Source: Erwinia tracheiphila (GTDB taxonomy: Bacteria > Pseudomonadota > Gammaproteobacteria > Enterobacterales > Enterobacteriaceae). From it: 64,000 nt of DNA. Below are positions 8,232-18,676 of this stretch, piece after piece. How positions within the stretch are numbered: the stretch's first letter is position 1; each line of letters opens with the position of its first letter. The translations under genes and the position numbers were made by a program. The stretch is taken from NCBI RefSeq assembly GCF_021365465.1, contig NZ_CP089932.1:1488001-1552000 (forward strand). The letters are read 5' to 3'. The notes beneath the pieces were generated by a model, which saw only the letters and a program-made list of their open reading frames with translations, was not told where the DNA came from and searched no databases.

Positions 8232-8702
8232 CCTGGATTTGCCAATCAGCCCCATCTGGAGCAGTAACGGTCTTGCATCGGTTGCGGGGTTGGTTGTGTA
8301 GTCGATACCGTAGACAGGTTTGGCGGACGCCAGAACGGAAGATAGATAACTCACATCGTGGTTAACAGTGGAAGGGCCAGCACCAGCGCCGTTTCTCTGG
8401 CGGCAGTGCTCAATGACGTGGGTGGTTGAAAGGTCTGTAAGAGGGATTTCGGCTATGTCGCAGTCCAGCAACATATCCAGTACATAACGTTTTGTTCGTC
8501 CGGCTTTGCCGCCGAGATTGGGATCATTGATATAGCGTTTTAGCAGATCGCCAATGGCCATTTTATTTAAGTCGTTGGCAGTCGGCACCCCATTTGTTTC
8601 CAGTTCAGCAACCCTGCCAGCACCCCACGTTTTGGCATGGGCCTGTTTGCTGAATGTCCGGTTTTCCCGGTAGAGATATTTCCCACCTTCTTTCACGCCC
8701 AC
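8232..8702 (-). pseudogene. Tyrosine recombinase (phage/plasmid integrase), N-terminal fragment
   Basis: About 157 residues remain: the arm-binding-like start (KYLYRENRTFSKQAHAKTW) and the SAM-like core-binding domain (LSTTHVIEHCRQRN, PSTVNHDVSYLSSVL). The coding sequence runs into the IS26-like element at 8231, so the catalytic domain (R-H-R-Y) is lost. A stop codon lies a few codons upstream of GTG 8702, so the extreme N-terminus is also damaged. Confidence 0.8.
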
Positions 8703-8944
8703 GGTGCAGCGTTAGCGTAAAGTCCCATCGGCGCGTTGACGTTTTTCTATGCTAGAGCATGGCTGAATGTTTTTCTGTCATCTTTAAAGCACATTCTATA
8801 ATTCGTCAGTGTTCATTCAGCAATCAGGATGCCTGGCAAAGGGGCTTTTTCTGAAAAGAGTAGAGGAAATGTGCGTCGCTTCAAAAATCTGCTACGTGGT
8901 TTACGGTAAAACTTGCTACATGCACACTGGGTAATCAATATTCT

Positions 8945-8956
8945 TGAAACGTTTCA
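8945..8956. promoter_or_regulatory. Cra (FruR) operator, distal
   Basis: TGAAACGTTTCA is a perfect palindrome matching the Cra half-site consensus. It lies 89 bp upstream of fruB; E. coli fruB also has paired Cra sites. Fructose-1-phosphate relieves repression. Confidence 0.85.
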
Positions 8957-9011
8957 GCGTTATCTGTTCAGTCTGTTAAAAGTGAGATTCCGCTTTTTTT
9001 CTCAAATTAGC

Positions 9012-9023
9012 TGAAACGATTCA
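9012..9023. promoter_or_regulatory. Cra (FruR) operator, proximal
   Basis: TGAAACGATTCA is a canonical Cra box 21 bp upstream of the fruB start. Together with the distal box it suggests standard Cra repression of the operon. Confidence 0.9.
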
Positions 9024-9044
9024 ATTTCAGCAACGAGGAGAACT

Positions 9045-10178
9045 ATGTTCCAGCTTGAACTGTCCGCTATCCATCCCGGTGCCCGCGCCGGAGACAAAGA
9101 AGATGCTATCCGGCAGGTTGCTGCGGCATTAACCGCAGCAGGTAATGTAGGTGAAAGATACGTTAATGGCATGCTGGCCCGTGAACAGCAGATCACTACT
9201 TACTTGGGCAACGGTATTGCCATTCCCCATGGCACCACCGATACCCGCGATCTGGTGCTAAATACAGGCGTGCAGGTTTACCAGTTTCCTCAGGGGATTG
9301 ACTGGGGTGACGGCCAAATTGCCTATGTGGTGATTGGCATAGCTGCGAAGTCGGATGAGCACCTCGCGCTGCTGCGTCAGCTTACGCATGCGCTCAGTGA
9401 TAACAGCATGGCTGAACAGCTAAAAACGACTGACTCCGCAGAAACGTTATGCAGTCTGCTGATGGGTGAAAAGCAGGCCAATGAATTCAAATTTGATACC
9501 TCACTGATTTCTACTGAGGTTGCAGCAAGCGATCTGATCACATTGCAGGCTCTCAATGCTGGCCGCTTGCAGCAGGCAGGGGCCGTGGATGCCAGTTTTG
9601 TCAGCAAAGTGGTATCGACCCGCCCGCTCAACCTGGGGCAGGGGATCTGGTTGAACGACAGTACGGAAGGCAATCTCACCAGCGCCGTGGCGGTTAGCCG
9701 TAGTGCTACCCCGTTTGACGTCGATGGCGAAAAAGCCGCTCTGCTGATTACTGTTGCCGTTACTGATGATCAGCCTTTAAGCGTACTGAACTACCTGAGC
9801 GAGTTGCTATACACACAAAAAGCGGAGCATCTTCTTAACGCCGACGCCGCGGGAATTCTGACACTGCTGACCAGTGACATTGCCGGACAGGCTGATGTGC
9901 TGACGGAAGAGTTTACCATCCGCAACGAACACGGTCTGCATGCCCGCCCTGGAACGGCGCTGGTCAGCGTTATTAAACAGTTCAATGCTGAGATTACCGC
10001 TACCAACCTTGACGGCAGTGGTAAACCAGCCAATGGCCGTAGCCTGATGAAGGTCGTCGCACTTGGCGTGAAAAAAGGTCACCGCCTGCGCTTTACTGCC
10101 AGCGGTGAAGATGCCCGCGCTGCCCTTGATGCCATCGGTGAAGCCATCGCTTCGGGTCTTGGCGAGGGGGCCGCATGA
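9045..10178 (+). CDS. fruB: Fructose PTS diphosphoryl transfer protein (EIIA-Fru/FPr)
   Basis: The product has 377 residues, with GAGGAG just before ATG 9045. The N-terminal EIIA domain has the phosphorylated His at 62 (AIPHGTT). A central linker domain and a C-terminal HPr-like domain follow, with His 299 (HGLHARPG) as in E. coli. It passes phosphate from enzyme I to FruA during fructose uptake. It is the first gene of fruBKA; its TGA overlaps the fruK ATG by 4 bp, indicating translational coupling. Confidence 0.97.
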   Translation: MFQLELSAIHPGARAGDKEDAIRQVAAALTAAGNVGERYVNGMLAREQQITTYLGNGIAIPHGTTDTRDLVLNTGVQVYQFPQGIDWGDGQIAYVVIGIAAKSDEHLALLRQLTHALSDNSMAEQLKTTDSAETLCSLLMGEKQANEFKFDTSLISTEVAASDLITLQALNAGRLQQAGAVDASFVSKVVSTRPLNLGQGIWLNDSTEGNLTSAVAVSRSATPFDVDGEKAALLITVAVTDDQPLSVLNYLSELLYTQKAEHLLNADAAGILTLLTSDIAGQADVLTEEFTIRNEHGLHARPGTALVSVIKQFNAEITATNLDGSGKPANGRSLMKVVALGVKKGHRLRFTASGEDARAALDAIGEAIASGLGEGAA

Positions 10179-11113
10179 GCAGACGTGTTGCAACCATTAC
10201 GCTGAACCCGGCCTATGACCTGGTGGGCTACACTCCGAAAATTGAGCGTGGCGAAGTCAATCTGGTTAAAACCACCGGCCTGCACGCCGCCGGAAAAGGT
10301 ATAAATGTTGCTAAGGTACTGAAAGATCTGGGTATTGATGTCACCGTGGGCGGTTTTTTAGGTAAAGAAAATCAGGACGGTTTTCAGCATCTGTTTAGCG
10401 AACTGGGTATCGCAAATCGTTTTCAGGTGGTGGAAGGGCGTACACGCATCAATGTCAAACTGACGGAAAAAGAAAGCGAGGTCACCGATCTGAACTTTTC
10501 CGGTTTCACCGTGATGCAGCAGGACTGGGACCGTTTCAGTGCTGACTCGTTGAGCTGGCTTGGCCAGTTCGACATGGTTTGCGTAAGCGGCAGCCTGCCG
10601 GAAGGCGTCAACCCGGAAGATTTTACCCGCTGGATGAGCGCGCTGCGGACGCACTGCCCGTGCATTATTTTTGACAGCAGCCGTGAGGCGCTGGTGGCGG
10701 GCCTTAAAGCCGCGCCGTGGCTGGTAAAACCCAACCAGCGTGAGCTGGAAATCTGGGCTGGCCGTAAATTGCCAACTTTGCAGGATGTAATTGGAGCCGC
10801 TCATTTACTGCGCGAACAGGGAATCGCCCATGTGGTGATCTCGCTGGGAGCAGAAGGTGCGCTGTGGGTGAACGCTTCAGGTGAATGGATCGCCAAACCA
10901 CCAGCTTGTGAAGTGGTGAGCACCGTGGGTGCCGGGGATTCAATGGTCGGTGGGCTGATTTATGGCTTGCTGATGCGCGAGTCCAGCGAGCACACACTGC
11001 GTCTTGCAACCGCTGTGGCAGCAATGGCCGTCAGCCAGAGCAACGTAGGCGTTACCGATCGTACCCAGTTGGCCGCAATGATGGCGCGCGTCGACCTAAA
11101 ACCCTTTAACTGA
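10175..11113 (+). CDS. fruK: 1-phosphofructokinase
   Basis: The product has 312 residues and belongs to the PfkB family. The N-terminal [10 protein letters not shown] and C-terminal [13 protein letters not shown] signatures are present, with the catalytic Asp in GAGDS. It converts fructose 1-phosphate to fructose 1,6-bisphosphate with ATP. It is the middle gene of the operon, 15 bp before fruA, and looks intact. Confidence 0.97.
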   Translation: MSRRVATITLNPAYDLVGYTPKIERGEVNLVKTTGLHAAGKGINVAKVLKDLGIDVTVGGFLGKENQDGFQHLFSELGIANRFQVVEGRTRINVKLTEKESEVTDLNFSGFTVMQQDWDRFSADSLSWLGQFDMVCVSGSLPEGVNPEDFTRWMSALRTHCPCIIFDSSREALVAGLKAAPWLVKPNQRELEIWAGRKLPTLQDVIGAAHLLREQGIAHVVISLGAEGALWVNASGEWIAKPPACEVVSTVGAGDSMVGGLIYGLLMRESSEHTLRLATAVAAMAVSQSNVGVTDRTQLAAMMARVDLKPFN

Positions 11114-11128
11114 CAGCAGGAGAGCATA

Positions 11129-12829
11129 ATGAAAACGCTGCTGATAATTGATTCTTCGCTGGGGCTGGCAACAGGCTATCTGGCAAAAAATATCACTACC
11201 ACCGCGGCAGCCAGTAAAGGGCTGACTCTGACGGAAAACCTTGCAGAGGCCGATAGGATCATCGTTGCCGGGAAGCATATTCCTACAGACGGCACGCTGG
11301 ACGGTAAAGCAATTTACCTCGCGGACATTGAACAGTTACTGCAAGAGCCAGCGGCGGTGCTTGAACAGGCACAGTCCGGCGCTAAAGTCTGGCACGCTCC
11401 GGCTACAGCGGACCTCCCTGCACGGTCCGGTGCGGCGACGGCAGGCCCGAAACGTATCGTTGCGGTCACCGCCTGCCCTACTGGTGTGGCACATACTTTT
11501 ATGGCCGCAGAAGCCATTGATGCCGAAGCGAAAAAACGTGGCTGGTGGGTTAAAGTTGAAACCCGTGGTTCTGTTGGTGCGGGCAATGCCATCACCCCGG
11601 AAGAAGTGGCGGCAGCCGATCTGGTTATTGTGGCTGCAGATATTGACGTTGACCTGGCTAAATTTGCTGGTAAACCCATGTATCGCACTTCTACCAGCCT
11701 GGCACTAAAAAAAACCGTGCAGGAACTGGACAAAGCCGTAGCGGAAGCCAGACCTTACCAGCCAAAAGGTGGCAGTCAGTCGACGGGAGACGCCGAAGAG
11801 AAAAAAGAGAAAGCGGGCGCATACCGCCATTTGCTGACCGGTGTTTCCTACATGTTACCGATGGTGGTGGCGGGTGGCCTGAGCATTGCGCTCTCTTTCG
11901 CGTTTGGTATCACCGCATTTAAAGAACCGGGTACGCTGGCGGCGGCGCTGATGCAAATTGGTGGCGGCAGTGCGTTTGCCCTTATGGTGCCGGTACTGGC
12001 GGGTTTTATCGCCTTTTCCATTGCAGACCGTCCGGGACTGACACCGGGCCTGATTGGTGGGATGATTGCCACCAGCATCAATGCCGGATTCCTGGGTGGC
12101 ATCATTGCTGGTTTCATTGCCGGTTATGCGGCGAAACTTATCAGCGCTAAAGTGAAACTGCCGCAAAGTATGGAGGCGTTGAAACCTATCCTGATTATTC
12201 CGCTGGCAGCCAGTCTGATCACCGGTCTGCTGATGATCTATGTCGTGGGTACACCTGTGGCAAAAATCATGGAAGGGCTGACCCACTGGCTGGCGAATAT
12301 GGGCACGGCTAATGCGGTTCTTCTGGGTGCGATCCTCGGCGGTATGATGTGTACTGACATGGGGGGACCGGTAAATAAAGTGGCATACGCTTTTGGTGTT
12401 GGCCTGCTCAGTTCGCAGACCTATGCGCCAATGGCAGCCATTATGGCGGCAGGCATGGTTCCACCGCTGGCGATGGGGCTGGCAACGCTGGTTGCCCGTA
12501 AGAAATTTAATAAAGGTCAGCAGGAAGGTGGCAAAGCGGCACTGGTTCTGGGACTGTGCTTTATCTCCGAAGGTGCCATCCCGTTTGCGGCACGCGACCC
12601 GATGCGCGTTCTGCCATGCTGTATTATCGGAGGCGCACTGACCGGTGCCATTTCAATGACGATAGGTGCCAAACTGATGGCACCGCACGGCGGACTGTTT
12701 GTGCTGTTGATTCCCGGCGCGATCACGCCAGTGCTGGGTTACCTGATGGCAATCATTGCAGGTACGCTGGTCGCTGGTCTGGCTTACGCTATTCTGAAAC
12801 GCCCGGAAGCGGAACTGGCGAAAGCCTGA
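11129..12829 (+). CDS. fruA: Fructose-specific PTS enzyme IIB'BC
   Basis: The product has 566 residues. It has a degenerate IIB' domain, then IIB with the active Cys at about 116 (VTACPTGVAHTFMAAE), a charged linker near residue 215, and a multi-spanning IIC permease domain containing GGPVNKVAYAF and ISEGAIPFAARDP. It takes up fructose and releases fructose 1-phosphate. AGGAGA precedes the start. A strong terminator follows. Confidence 0.97.
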   Translation: MKTLLIIDSSLGLATGYLAKNITTTAAASKGLTLTENLAEADRIIVAGKHIPTDGTLDGKAIYLADIEQLLQEPAAVLEQAQSGAKVWHAPATADLPARSGAATAGPKRIVAVTACPTGVAHTFMAAEAIDAEAKKRGWWVKVETRGSVGAGNAITPEEVAAADLVIVAADIDVDLAKFAGKPMYRTSTSLALKKTVQELDKAVAEARPYQPKGGSQSTGDAEEKKEKAGAYRHLLTGVSYMLPMVVAGGLSIALSFAFGITAFKEPGTLAAALMQIGGGSAFALMVPVLAGFIAFSIADRPGLTPGLIGGMIATSINAGFLGGIIAGFIAGYAAKLISAKVKLPQSMEALKPILIIPLAASLITGLLMIYVVGTPVAKIMEGLTHWLANMGTANAVLLGAILGGMMCTDMGGPVNKVAYAFGVGLLSSQTYAPMAAIMAAGMVPPLAMGLATLVARKKFNKGQQEGGKAALVLGLCFISEGAIPFAARDPMRVLPCCIIGGALTGAISMTIGAKLMAPHGGLFVLLIPGAITPVLGYLMAIIAGTLVAGLAYAILKRPEAELAKA

Positions 12830-12848
12830 ATCCTCATTCGGTAAAAGC

Positions 12849-12903
12849 AGAGCAGGGGGCAGAAAAGGTACACTAAGCTATTTCTGTCCCTGCCCTTTTT
12901 TTG
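12849..12903 (+). terminator. Rho-independent terminator of fruBKA
   Basis: CAGGGGGCAGAAA pairs with TTTCTGTCCCTG across a loop, followed by a run of T. It lies 20 bp after the fruA stop. Confidence 0.85.
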
Positions 12904-13497
12904 TTACTCGATTAGCCGTGACTCAGTGCGCTACGGTTTTTGGTAAATCCTGCGCAGCAACGTACTGTCTTAACAGGCTGTCGGCGTGGTGGTGAACGTG
13001 CGATCTGTTGTATTCGCCGACACAGGTAAATAATCATTTTGAAGGTATCAGCAGCCAGGCAAAGGTTGCGTCAGCGACAGGTTTTGGATGGTATCTCTCC
13101 AGTCGGGAGTGATGGCCAGCATGGCGGGATTTCCCATCTGTAAAACAAACGCTTGTGCCGGAAGCGCTAACACAGTTGCGCACAATTATCTTAATAGTTA
13201 TCCCTGATATCGCTTCATCTGCCGTTTGCCAGGCATACCGGGTATGGAAAATTCTTCAGCGCTGTCAGGCAGAGAAAACAGCTCCCGTTGCCGGCTGACC
13301 AAAAGTGGAGAGCCGTTTCGCAAAGCGCTCTAAATAAGCGTTCCTGACTGCGCTGCGCTTTTTATCTGGTTTCACCACATAAGGCGTTGCTCATGACTGG
13401 CATGGAATGCAGGCGCACGACGACCTGACATTCACCCGAACAAGTCGGTTGATTCAGAACCAGTTTGTCCAGTTCCAGCGGTATTGGGAACAGTTAT
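12904..13497. other. Gene-free stretch after fruA
   Basis: There is no coding frame with recognisable homology. In E. coli this interval (fruA to nfo) holds psuK, psuG, nupX and yeiI; none is visible. The stretch may be decayed DNA. Confidence 0.5.
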
Positions 13498-13934
13498 TTA
13501 TCTGAAGCGCCATTCAATGGTGGCGGCAAAGATGGAAGGAAAGATAATCCCGGCTTCAATGCCCACCCGGCGATTAAAATTGTACTGCATACTGTTATAA
13601 AGATAGGGCGAGAAGCCTGCGCCAGTTGCTTTCCTGAAAGCAGGATAAGAGCAACTGTCACCACACTGACGAAAGGGTTAAAAAAGAACTCACCGGTGTA
13701 GCCATATACACGTTTAAAACCCCCGCCGTTATCCCGGTCAGCCCAGTTTCTTCTCACCGCCAGCGTGAGCCGGGGGGGGGATTGGCGCAATATTGCAGAT
13801 AAAGAGGATAAATCATTGCGCTGCAACTGGCTGTTTACAGTAAAGAATTTAGCGTGGCGATAAAAGAACGGCCAGGGTGGCAAAGTGAAAAAAACGACTG
13901 GCTTCTGGCGAGAGCCCCCAGCGCGGTCCGGCAT
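13498..13934 (-). pseudogene. Possible decayed outer-membrane beta-barrel gene
   Basis: Read on the minus strand, the final segment before TAA 13498 encodes AGFSPYLYNSMQYNFNRRVG and ends in IEWRFR. The alternating pattern and aromatic C-terminus are typical of outer-membrane proteins. Upstream, the same pattern continues only in other frames, with stops and a run of nine Gs at 13772-13780, so no intact gene remains. The identity is unknown. Confidence 0.3.
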
Positions 13935-13959
13935 AAATTACTGTGCTGTTTAGCTCAGG

Positions 13960-14802
13960 TTAATGTTGTTCGGATTTCAGCCAGGCAATTTCATCTTTCC
14001 AGATATCGGGATTGATTGTCTCCAGGATTAGCGGAATCCCGTCAAAGCGGCTGTCTTTCATCAACCAGCTGAATACCGTTTTACCTATGTTTCCTGCCCC
14101 CAGACTGTCATGGCGATCTACCCGGCTGGCGAACGCGCTTTTGGCATCGTTGAGATGCATTCCGCGTAAATAACGAAAGCCGACAACCCGATCGAATTCG
14201 GCAAAGGTTTTCACACATTCCTCTTCGGTGCGCAAATCGTAACCGCCGGCAAAGGCGTGACAGGTATCAATACATACCCCAACGCGCGATTTATCCTCTA
14301 CGCCTTCGATGATCGCAGCCAGGTGCTCAAAGCGAAAACCCAGATTGCTGCCCTGGCCGGCGGTGTTTTCAATGACGGCGGTCACGCCTGCTGTTTTGTC
14401 GAGAGCGATATTGATCGACCCGGCGATGCGTTGCAGGCAGGTGTCTTCGTCAATCTGGTGCAGATGGCTGCCGGGATGGAAATTAAGTAGCGAAAGACCA
14501 AGCTGCTGGCAGCGGCTCATTTCATCAATAAAGGCATCACGGGATTTCTCCAGCGCCTCATGAACAGGATGTCCCAGATTAATCAGGTAGCTGTCATGTG
14601 GCAGGATTTGTCCGGGCTGGTAGTGATATTTCTCACAGGCAGAGCGAAACGCGACAATCACCTCGCTGGTGAGCGGAGCCGCACGCCACTGGCGCTGATT
14701 TTTAGTAAAAAGTGCAAAGGCGGTTGCCTCCAGTTCATGGGCGCGAACAACCGCCTGGTCCACGCCGCCGGCTGCACTAACGTGAGCGCCGATAAATTTC
14801 AT
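13960..14802 (-). CDS. nfo: Endonuclease IV (AP endonuclease)
   Basis: The product has 280 residues. The start is ATG 14802 ([13 protein letters not shown]), with AGGAG 8 bp upstream, rather than the longer frame. Zinc-binding motifs include [34 protein letters not shown] and HLNDAK. It cleaves at abasic and oxidised sites in DNA repair. Adjacency to yeiH matches E. coli. Confidence 0.96.
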   Translation of the reverse strand: MKFIGAHVSAAGGVDQAVVRAHELEATAFALFTKNQRQWRAAPLTSEVIVAFRSACEKYHYQPGQILPHDSYLINLGHPVHEALEKSRDAFIDEMSRCQQLGLSLLNFHPGSHLHQIDEDTCLQRIAGSINIALDKTAGVTAVIENTAGQGSNLGFRFEHLAAIIEGVEDKSRVGVCIDTCHAFAGGYDLRTEEECVKTFAEFDRVVGFRYLRGMHLNDAKSAFASRVDRHDSLGAGNIGKTVFSWLMKDSRFDGIPLILETINPDIWKDEIAWLKSEQH

Positions 14803-14868
14803 GCCGTTTCTCCTGTGGGATATGCATCTGACGACGCAAACCAACAATGATAACCGCCCGCCGGTAAA

Positions 14869-15957
14869 TCATGTCAATAAATGTTGAAAAACAAGGTTAA
14901 TTGCGCCGCCGCCAATAATCAGCCAGCCAAACAGCAGCGCCCCCAGCAACAGCGGTTTTAGCCCGGTCTGTTTCAGCGCGCTAAAGCGGGTGGTCAGCCC
15001 CAGTGCGGCCATCGCGGTGGTCAGCAGCAGATTATCAAGCTGATTCAGGCTGTCGATAACCGCCTGCGGCAGCAGATGCAGGGAATTGAACAGCGCAACA
15101 AGAATAAAAATCGGCGCGAACCAGGGAAACGCGATGTTATTTGCCTGTTTTTCAGCGGGGGTTTTACCGCGTTGAATTTTTGCACTTAGCAAAAGCAGGA
15201 AAGGTGCCAGCATCATCACTCGCAGCATTTTAGCAATTACAGCGGCACTTTCTGTTTCCGGGCTGACGGTATGCCCGGCCGCAACGACCTGAGCAACTTC
15301 ATGCAACGTGGAGCCGGTAAAAATACCCCAACTGGTTTTTGTTATTGCGGGAAATGCCTCGCTGGCCAGGTGCCAGAGCAGCGGATAAATAAAAATGCCC
15401 GGCGTACCAAATAGCACCACAGTGGCGATAGCAACGGTCACCTTTGATGAGTGTGCCCGTACCACTGGTGCGGTGATCATCACGGCGGCTGCACCGCAGA
15501 TGCTGCTGCCAGCCCCAATCAGCCAGCAGGTATCACGGTCAAGGCCAAAAACGCGCTGTCCTCACAGACAGGCCAGCATAAATGTCGAGCTAAGTGTCAG
15601 CACGTCAATTAACACGCCACTGATGCCAACGCCAGCGATCTGTTGCAGCGTCAGGCGAAAGCCATAGAGGATAATACCGATACGCAGTAAACGCTGTTTT
15701 GCCAGCATTACGCCGGGATTGCAGCGTTGGGCAAAATACGGATAAAACGTATTCCCCACCAGCATACCGGCAACTATGGCGAGGGTGAGTGCTCCCAGCC
15801 CCAGTGCGGCCAGCGCAGGCTGATGACTCAACCAGATAGCTGCCAGGGCCAGCAATAGCGAAAACAAAATCCCGGTAAGGTAACGCAGTGGACGAGGCGG
15901 GTAATGGGTGAGGGTCAGATCGGCCGTAGCGATACTCCTGTGAAGAGCGTGCAGCAT
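14869..15957 (-). pseudogene. yeiH: YeiH (UPF0324 family membrane protein), one nonsense codon
   Basis: The whole gene can be read in one frame from ATG 15957 to 14869 (about 362 codons), except for an in-frame TGA at 15562-15564 in the segment TFMLACL*GQRVFGLD. The parts on either side align with YeiH (GAGSSICGAAAV, KVTVAIATVVLFG). It is a multi-spanning inner-membrane protein of unknown transport role. It is divergent from its presumed regulator yeiE, as in E. coli. It is recently inactivated unless the stop is a sequence error. Confidence 0.88.
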
Positions 15958-16054
15958 GCGACAAATCGATTTAAAAGAGAAATTGATTATATATTTATAA
16001 TTAACCAGAATAAGTGTTATGTCAGAACCAGAAGCCGTGGCGTAAGGAACAGCG

Positions 16055-16927
16055 ATGCACATTACCTTAAGACAGCTTGAAGTATTTACTGAGGTGCTAA
16101 AAAGCGGCTCAACCACCCAGGCTGCACAGCAGCTCTCACTTTCCCAGTCGGCGGTGAGTGCGGCGCTGGCGGATCTGGAAGGCCAGCTTAACGTCCAGTT
16201 GTTTGACCGTGTGAGTAAACGGCTGGTGGTCAATGAACATGGCCGCCTGCTCTATCCACGTGCGATGGCGCTGCTTGACCAGGCAGGTGAAATTGAGCAG
16301 CTGTTTCATGAAGACAAAGGTGCGCTGCGCGTTTTTGCCAGTAGCACCATCGGTAACTATATGCTGCCCGGCATGATCGCTCGCTGGCGGCGGGATTACC
16401 CGGATTTGCCGCTTGAGCTAAGTGTCGGCAATAGTCAGGACGTCATCAACGCCGTGGCTGATTTCCGCGTTGATATCGGTCTGATCGAGGGACCGTGTCA
16501 CAGGAACGAAGTAATCAGCGAAGCCTGGCTTGAAGATGAGCTGGTGGTGTTTGCGACACCTGACGCGTCCGTGCTAAACAGGCCGGTAACTCTGGAAAGC
16601 CTTGCCAGCGCACCGTGGATCCTGCGTGAACAAGGTTCCGGCACCCGGGAAATCGTTGATTATCTGCTGCTGTCACACTTGCCCTCATTCCGGCTGGCGC
16701 TTGAGCTGGGAAACTCAGAGGCGATCAAACACGCAGTACGTCATGGCATGGGTATCAGCTGTCTTTCCCGGCGGGTCATCGAGGAGCAATTGCACAGCGG
16801 AACGCTGTGCGAAGTACCGCTGCCAATGCCTGCACTGAAACGTACGCTGTACCGGATTCAACATCGGCAAAAGCATCTCTCCAGACCACTGTTACGTTTT
16901 CTCAGCTACTGTAATGAAAAGCCTTAG
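16055..16927 (+). CDS. yeiE: LysR-family transcriptional regulator YeiE
   Basis: The product has 290 residues. The N-terminal winged helix-turn-helix ([20 protein letters not shown], then [12 protein letters not shown]) is followed by the LysR substrate domain ([17 protein letters not shown]). It is divergent from yeiH over about 100 bp, the usual arrangement for a LysR regulator and target. It is intact although the neighbouring yeiH is broken. Confidence 0.93.
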   Translation: MHITLRQLEVFTEVLKSGSTTQAAQQLSLSQSAVSAALADLEGQLNVQLFDRVSKRLVVNEHGRLLYPRAMALLDQAGEIEQLFHEDKGALRVFASSTIGNYMLPGMIARWRRDYPDLPLELSVGNSQDVINAVADFRVDIGLIEGPCHRNEVISEAWLEDELVVFATPDASVLNRPVTLESLASAPWILREQGSGTREIVDYLLLSHLPSFRLALELGNSEAIKHAVRHGMGISCLSRRVIEEQLHSGTLCEVPLPMPALKRTLYRIQHRQKHLSRPLLRFLSYCNEKP

Positions 16928-17092
16928 GTGGTAATATACTGATTATAATTGTTTTTATGCGGATAGTTCTTTTAAGGCTAATAATTTTTCAATGATTATT
17001 AAGCTATCTTATGTCGGGAGTGTTAACACTATTGTTGTCGGAAGAGTTTGCTACAATCACGCCTCATTTTATTCAGAGCACAGCATCTCAAG

Positions 17093-18568
17093 ATGGTTAA
17101 AGACAAAATAACAACACAACAACTTGGGTTACGCCGGGCATTAAAAGCACGTCATCTGACGATGATTGCCATTGGCGGTTCTATTGGAACCGGTCTGTTT
17201 GTGGCATCAGGTGCGACGATCTCACAGGCAGGGCCGGGAGGTGCGCTACTGTCCTATGCGTTAATTGGCCTGATGGTTTATTTCCTGATGACCAGCCTGG
17301 GCGAGCTGGCGGCATTTATGCCGGTTTCAGGATCGTTTTCCACCTACGGTTCGCGCTATGTCGAGGAGGGCTTCGGCTTCGCGCTGGGGTGGAACTACTG
17401 GTACAACTGGGCAGTGACCATCGCCGTTGATCTGGTGGCATCGCAACTGGTGATGACCTACTGGTTCCCCGATACGCCGGGCTGGATTTGGAGTGCTGTC
17501 TTCCTCAGTGCGCTGTTTTTGCTCAACTATCTCTCGGTAAAGGGCTTTGGTGAGGCGGAATACTGGTTTTCACTGATCAAAGTGATGACTGTGATTATTT
17601 TCATCCTGGTAGGCGTTATGATGATTGTTGGCATTTTGCGCGGCAGCCAACCGGTGGGCAGCTGGGCCAACTGGCATATTGGTGATGCGCCTTTTGCCGG
17701 GGGATTCTCTGCCATGATTGGCGTTGCCATGATCGTCGGCTTTTCGTTTCAGGGAACCGAACTGATCGGTATTGCGGCGGGTGAATCTGAAGATCCTGCC
17801 AAAAATATTCCGCGTTCCGTGCGGCAGGTGTTCTGGCGTATTCTGCTGTTTTACGTGCTGGCGATCCTGGTCATCAGTCTGATAATCCCTTACACTGCCC
17901 CCGAGTTGCTGCGCAACGATGTAAAAGACATCAGTGTCAGCCCCTTTACCCTGGTGTTTCAACATGCCGGTTTGCTGTCGGCAGCGGGGGTGATGAATGC
18001 GGTGATCCTCACCTCCGTGCTTTCTGCCGGAAACTCGGGTATGTATGCCTCTACCCGCATGTTGTTCACCCTGGCACGCGACGGCAAGGCACCAAAAATG
18101 TTTGGCAAACTTTCGGCGGGCGGTGTGCCGCGAAATGCGCTCTATGCCACAACGCTGGTGGCTGCACTGTGCTTTCTGACTTCGCTGTTTGGCAATCAGT
18201 CTGTCTATTTGTGGCTGCTAAACACGTCGGGCATGACCGGGTTTATCGCCTGGCTGGGGATTGCTATCAGTCACTATCGTTTTCGCCGCGGTTATGTGTC
18301 GCAGGGACACGATCTGGCCGCGCTACCGTATCTTTCCCGCTTTTTCCCGCTCGGGCCGATGTTTGCCTTTGTATTGTGTCTGGTGATTACCCTGGGACAA
18401 AATTATCAGGCTTTCTTTGCCGATAGTATTGACTGGTATGGTGTTGCCGCAACCTATGTCGGTATTCCGCTGTTTCTGGTGATTTGGTTCAGTTACAAGC
18501 TTTGCAAGAAAACCCGTTTTATTAAATACAGTGAAATGACGTTCCCCACCTTTAAGCAACCGCGGTAA
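17093..18568 (+). CDS. lysP: Lysine-specific permease LysP
   Basis: The product has 491 residues from ATG 17093 (MVKDKITTQQLGLRRALKAR); a longer frame from 17048 adds 15 unlikely residues. It is an APC-family amino acid permease with 12 hydrophobic spans. GLRRALKARHLTMIAIGG, GFSFQGTELIGIAAGESEDP and SHYRFRRGY are nearly identical to E. coli LysP. It imports lysine and in E. coli also modulates CadC. Confidence 0.96.
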   Translation: MVKDKITTQQLGLRRALKARHLTMIAIGGSIGTGLFVASGATISQAGPGGALLSYALIGLMVYFLMTSLGELAAFMPVSGSFSTYGSRYVEEGFGFALGWNYWYNWAVTIAVDLVASQLVMTYWFPDTPGWIWSAVFLSALFLLNYLSVKGFGEAEYWFSLIKVMTVIIFILVGVMMIVGILRGSQPVGSWANWHIGDAPFAGGFSAMIGVAMIVGFSFQGTELIGIAAGESEDPAKNIPRSVRQVFWRILLFYVLAILVISLIIPYTAPELLRNDVKDISVSPFTLVFQHAGLLSAAGVMNAVILTSVLSAGNSGMYASTRMLFTLARDGKAPKMFGKLSAGGVPRNALYATTLVAALCFLTSLFGNQSVYLWLLNTSGMTGFIAWLGIAISHYRFRRGYVSQGHDLAALPYLSRFFPLGPMFAFVLCLVITLGQNYQAFFADSIDWYGVAATYVGIPLFLVIWFSYKLCKKTRFIKYSEMTFPTFKQPR

Positions 18569-18614
18569 TACGTGCTTTTTATCCTTAAAGTTAAATAGTT
18601 AACCTGAAAGGTTA

Positions 18615-18633
18615 TTGATAATTATTATCATTT
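18615..18633. promoter_or_regulatory. Probable Fur box upstream of the iron ABC genes
   Basis: TTGATAATTATTATCATTT resembles the 19-bp Fur consensus and lies about 45 bp before the permease start. It predicts repression by iron-loaded Fur. Confidence 0.75.
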
Positions 18634-18676
18634 CCTTTACTGTTATCGGCCTGTTATTTCCCTCTCAGGTACAAAC

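Larger units (their letters stand above)
8703..9044. other. Intergenic region between integrase relic and fruB
   Basis: No gene is seen. The right third is the fruB regulatory region with two Cra boxes. The left part is the junction of accessory and backbone DNA. Confidence 0.6.
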
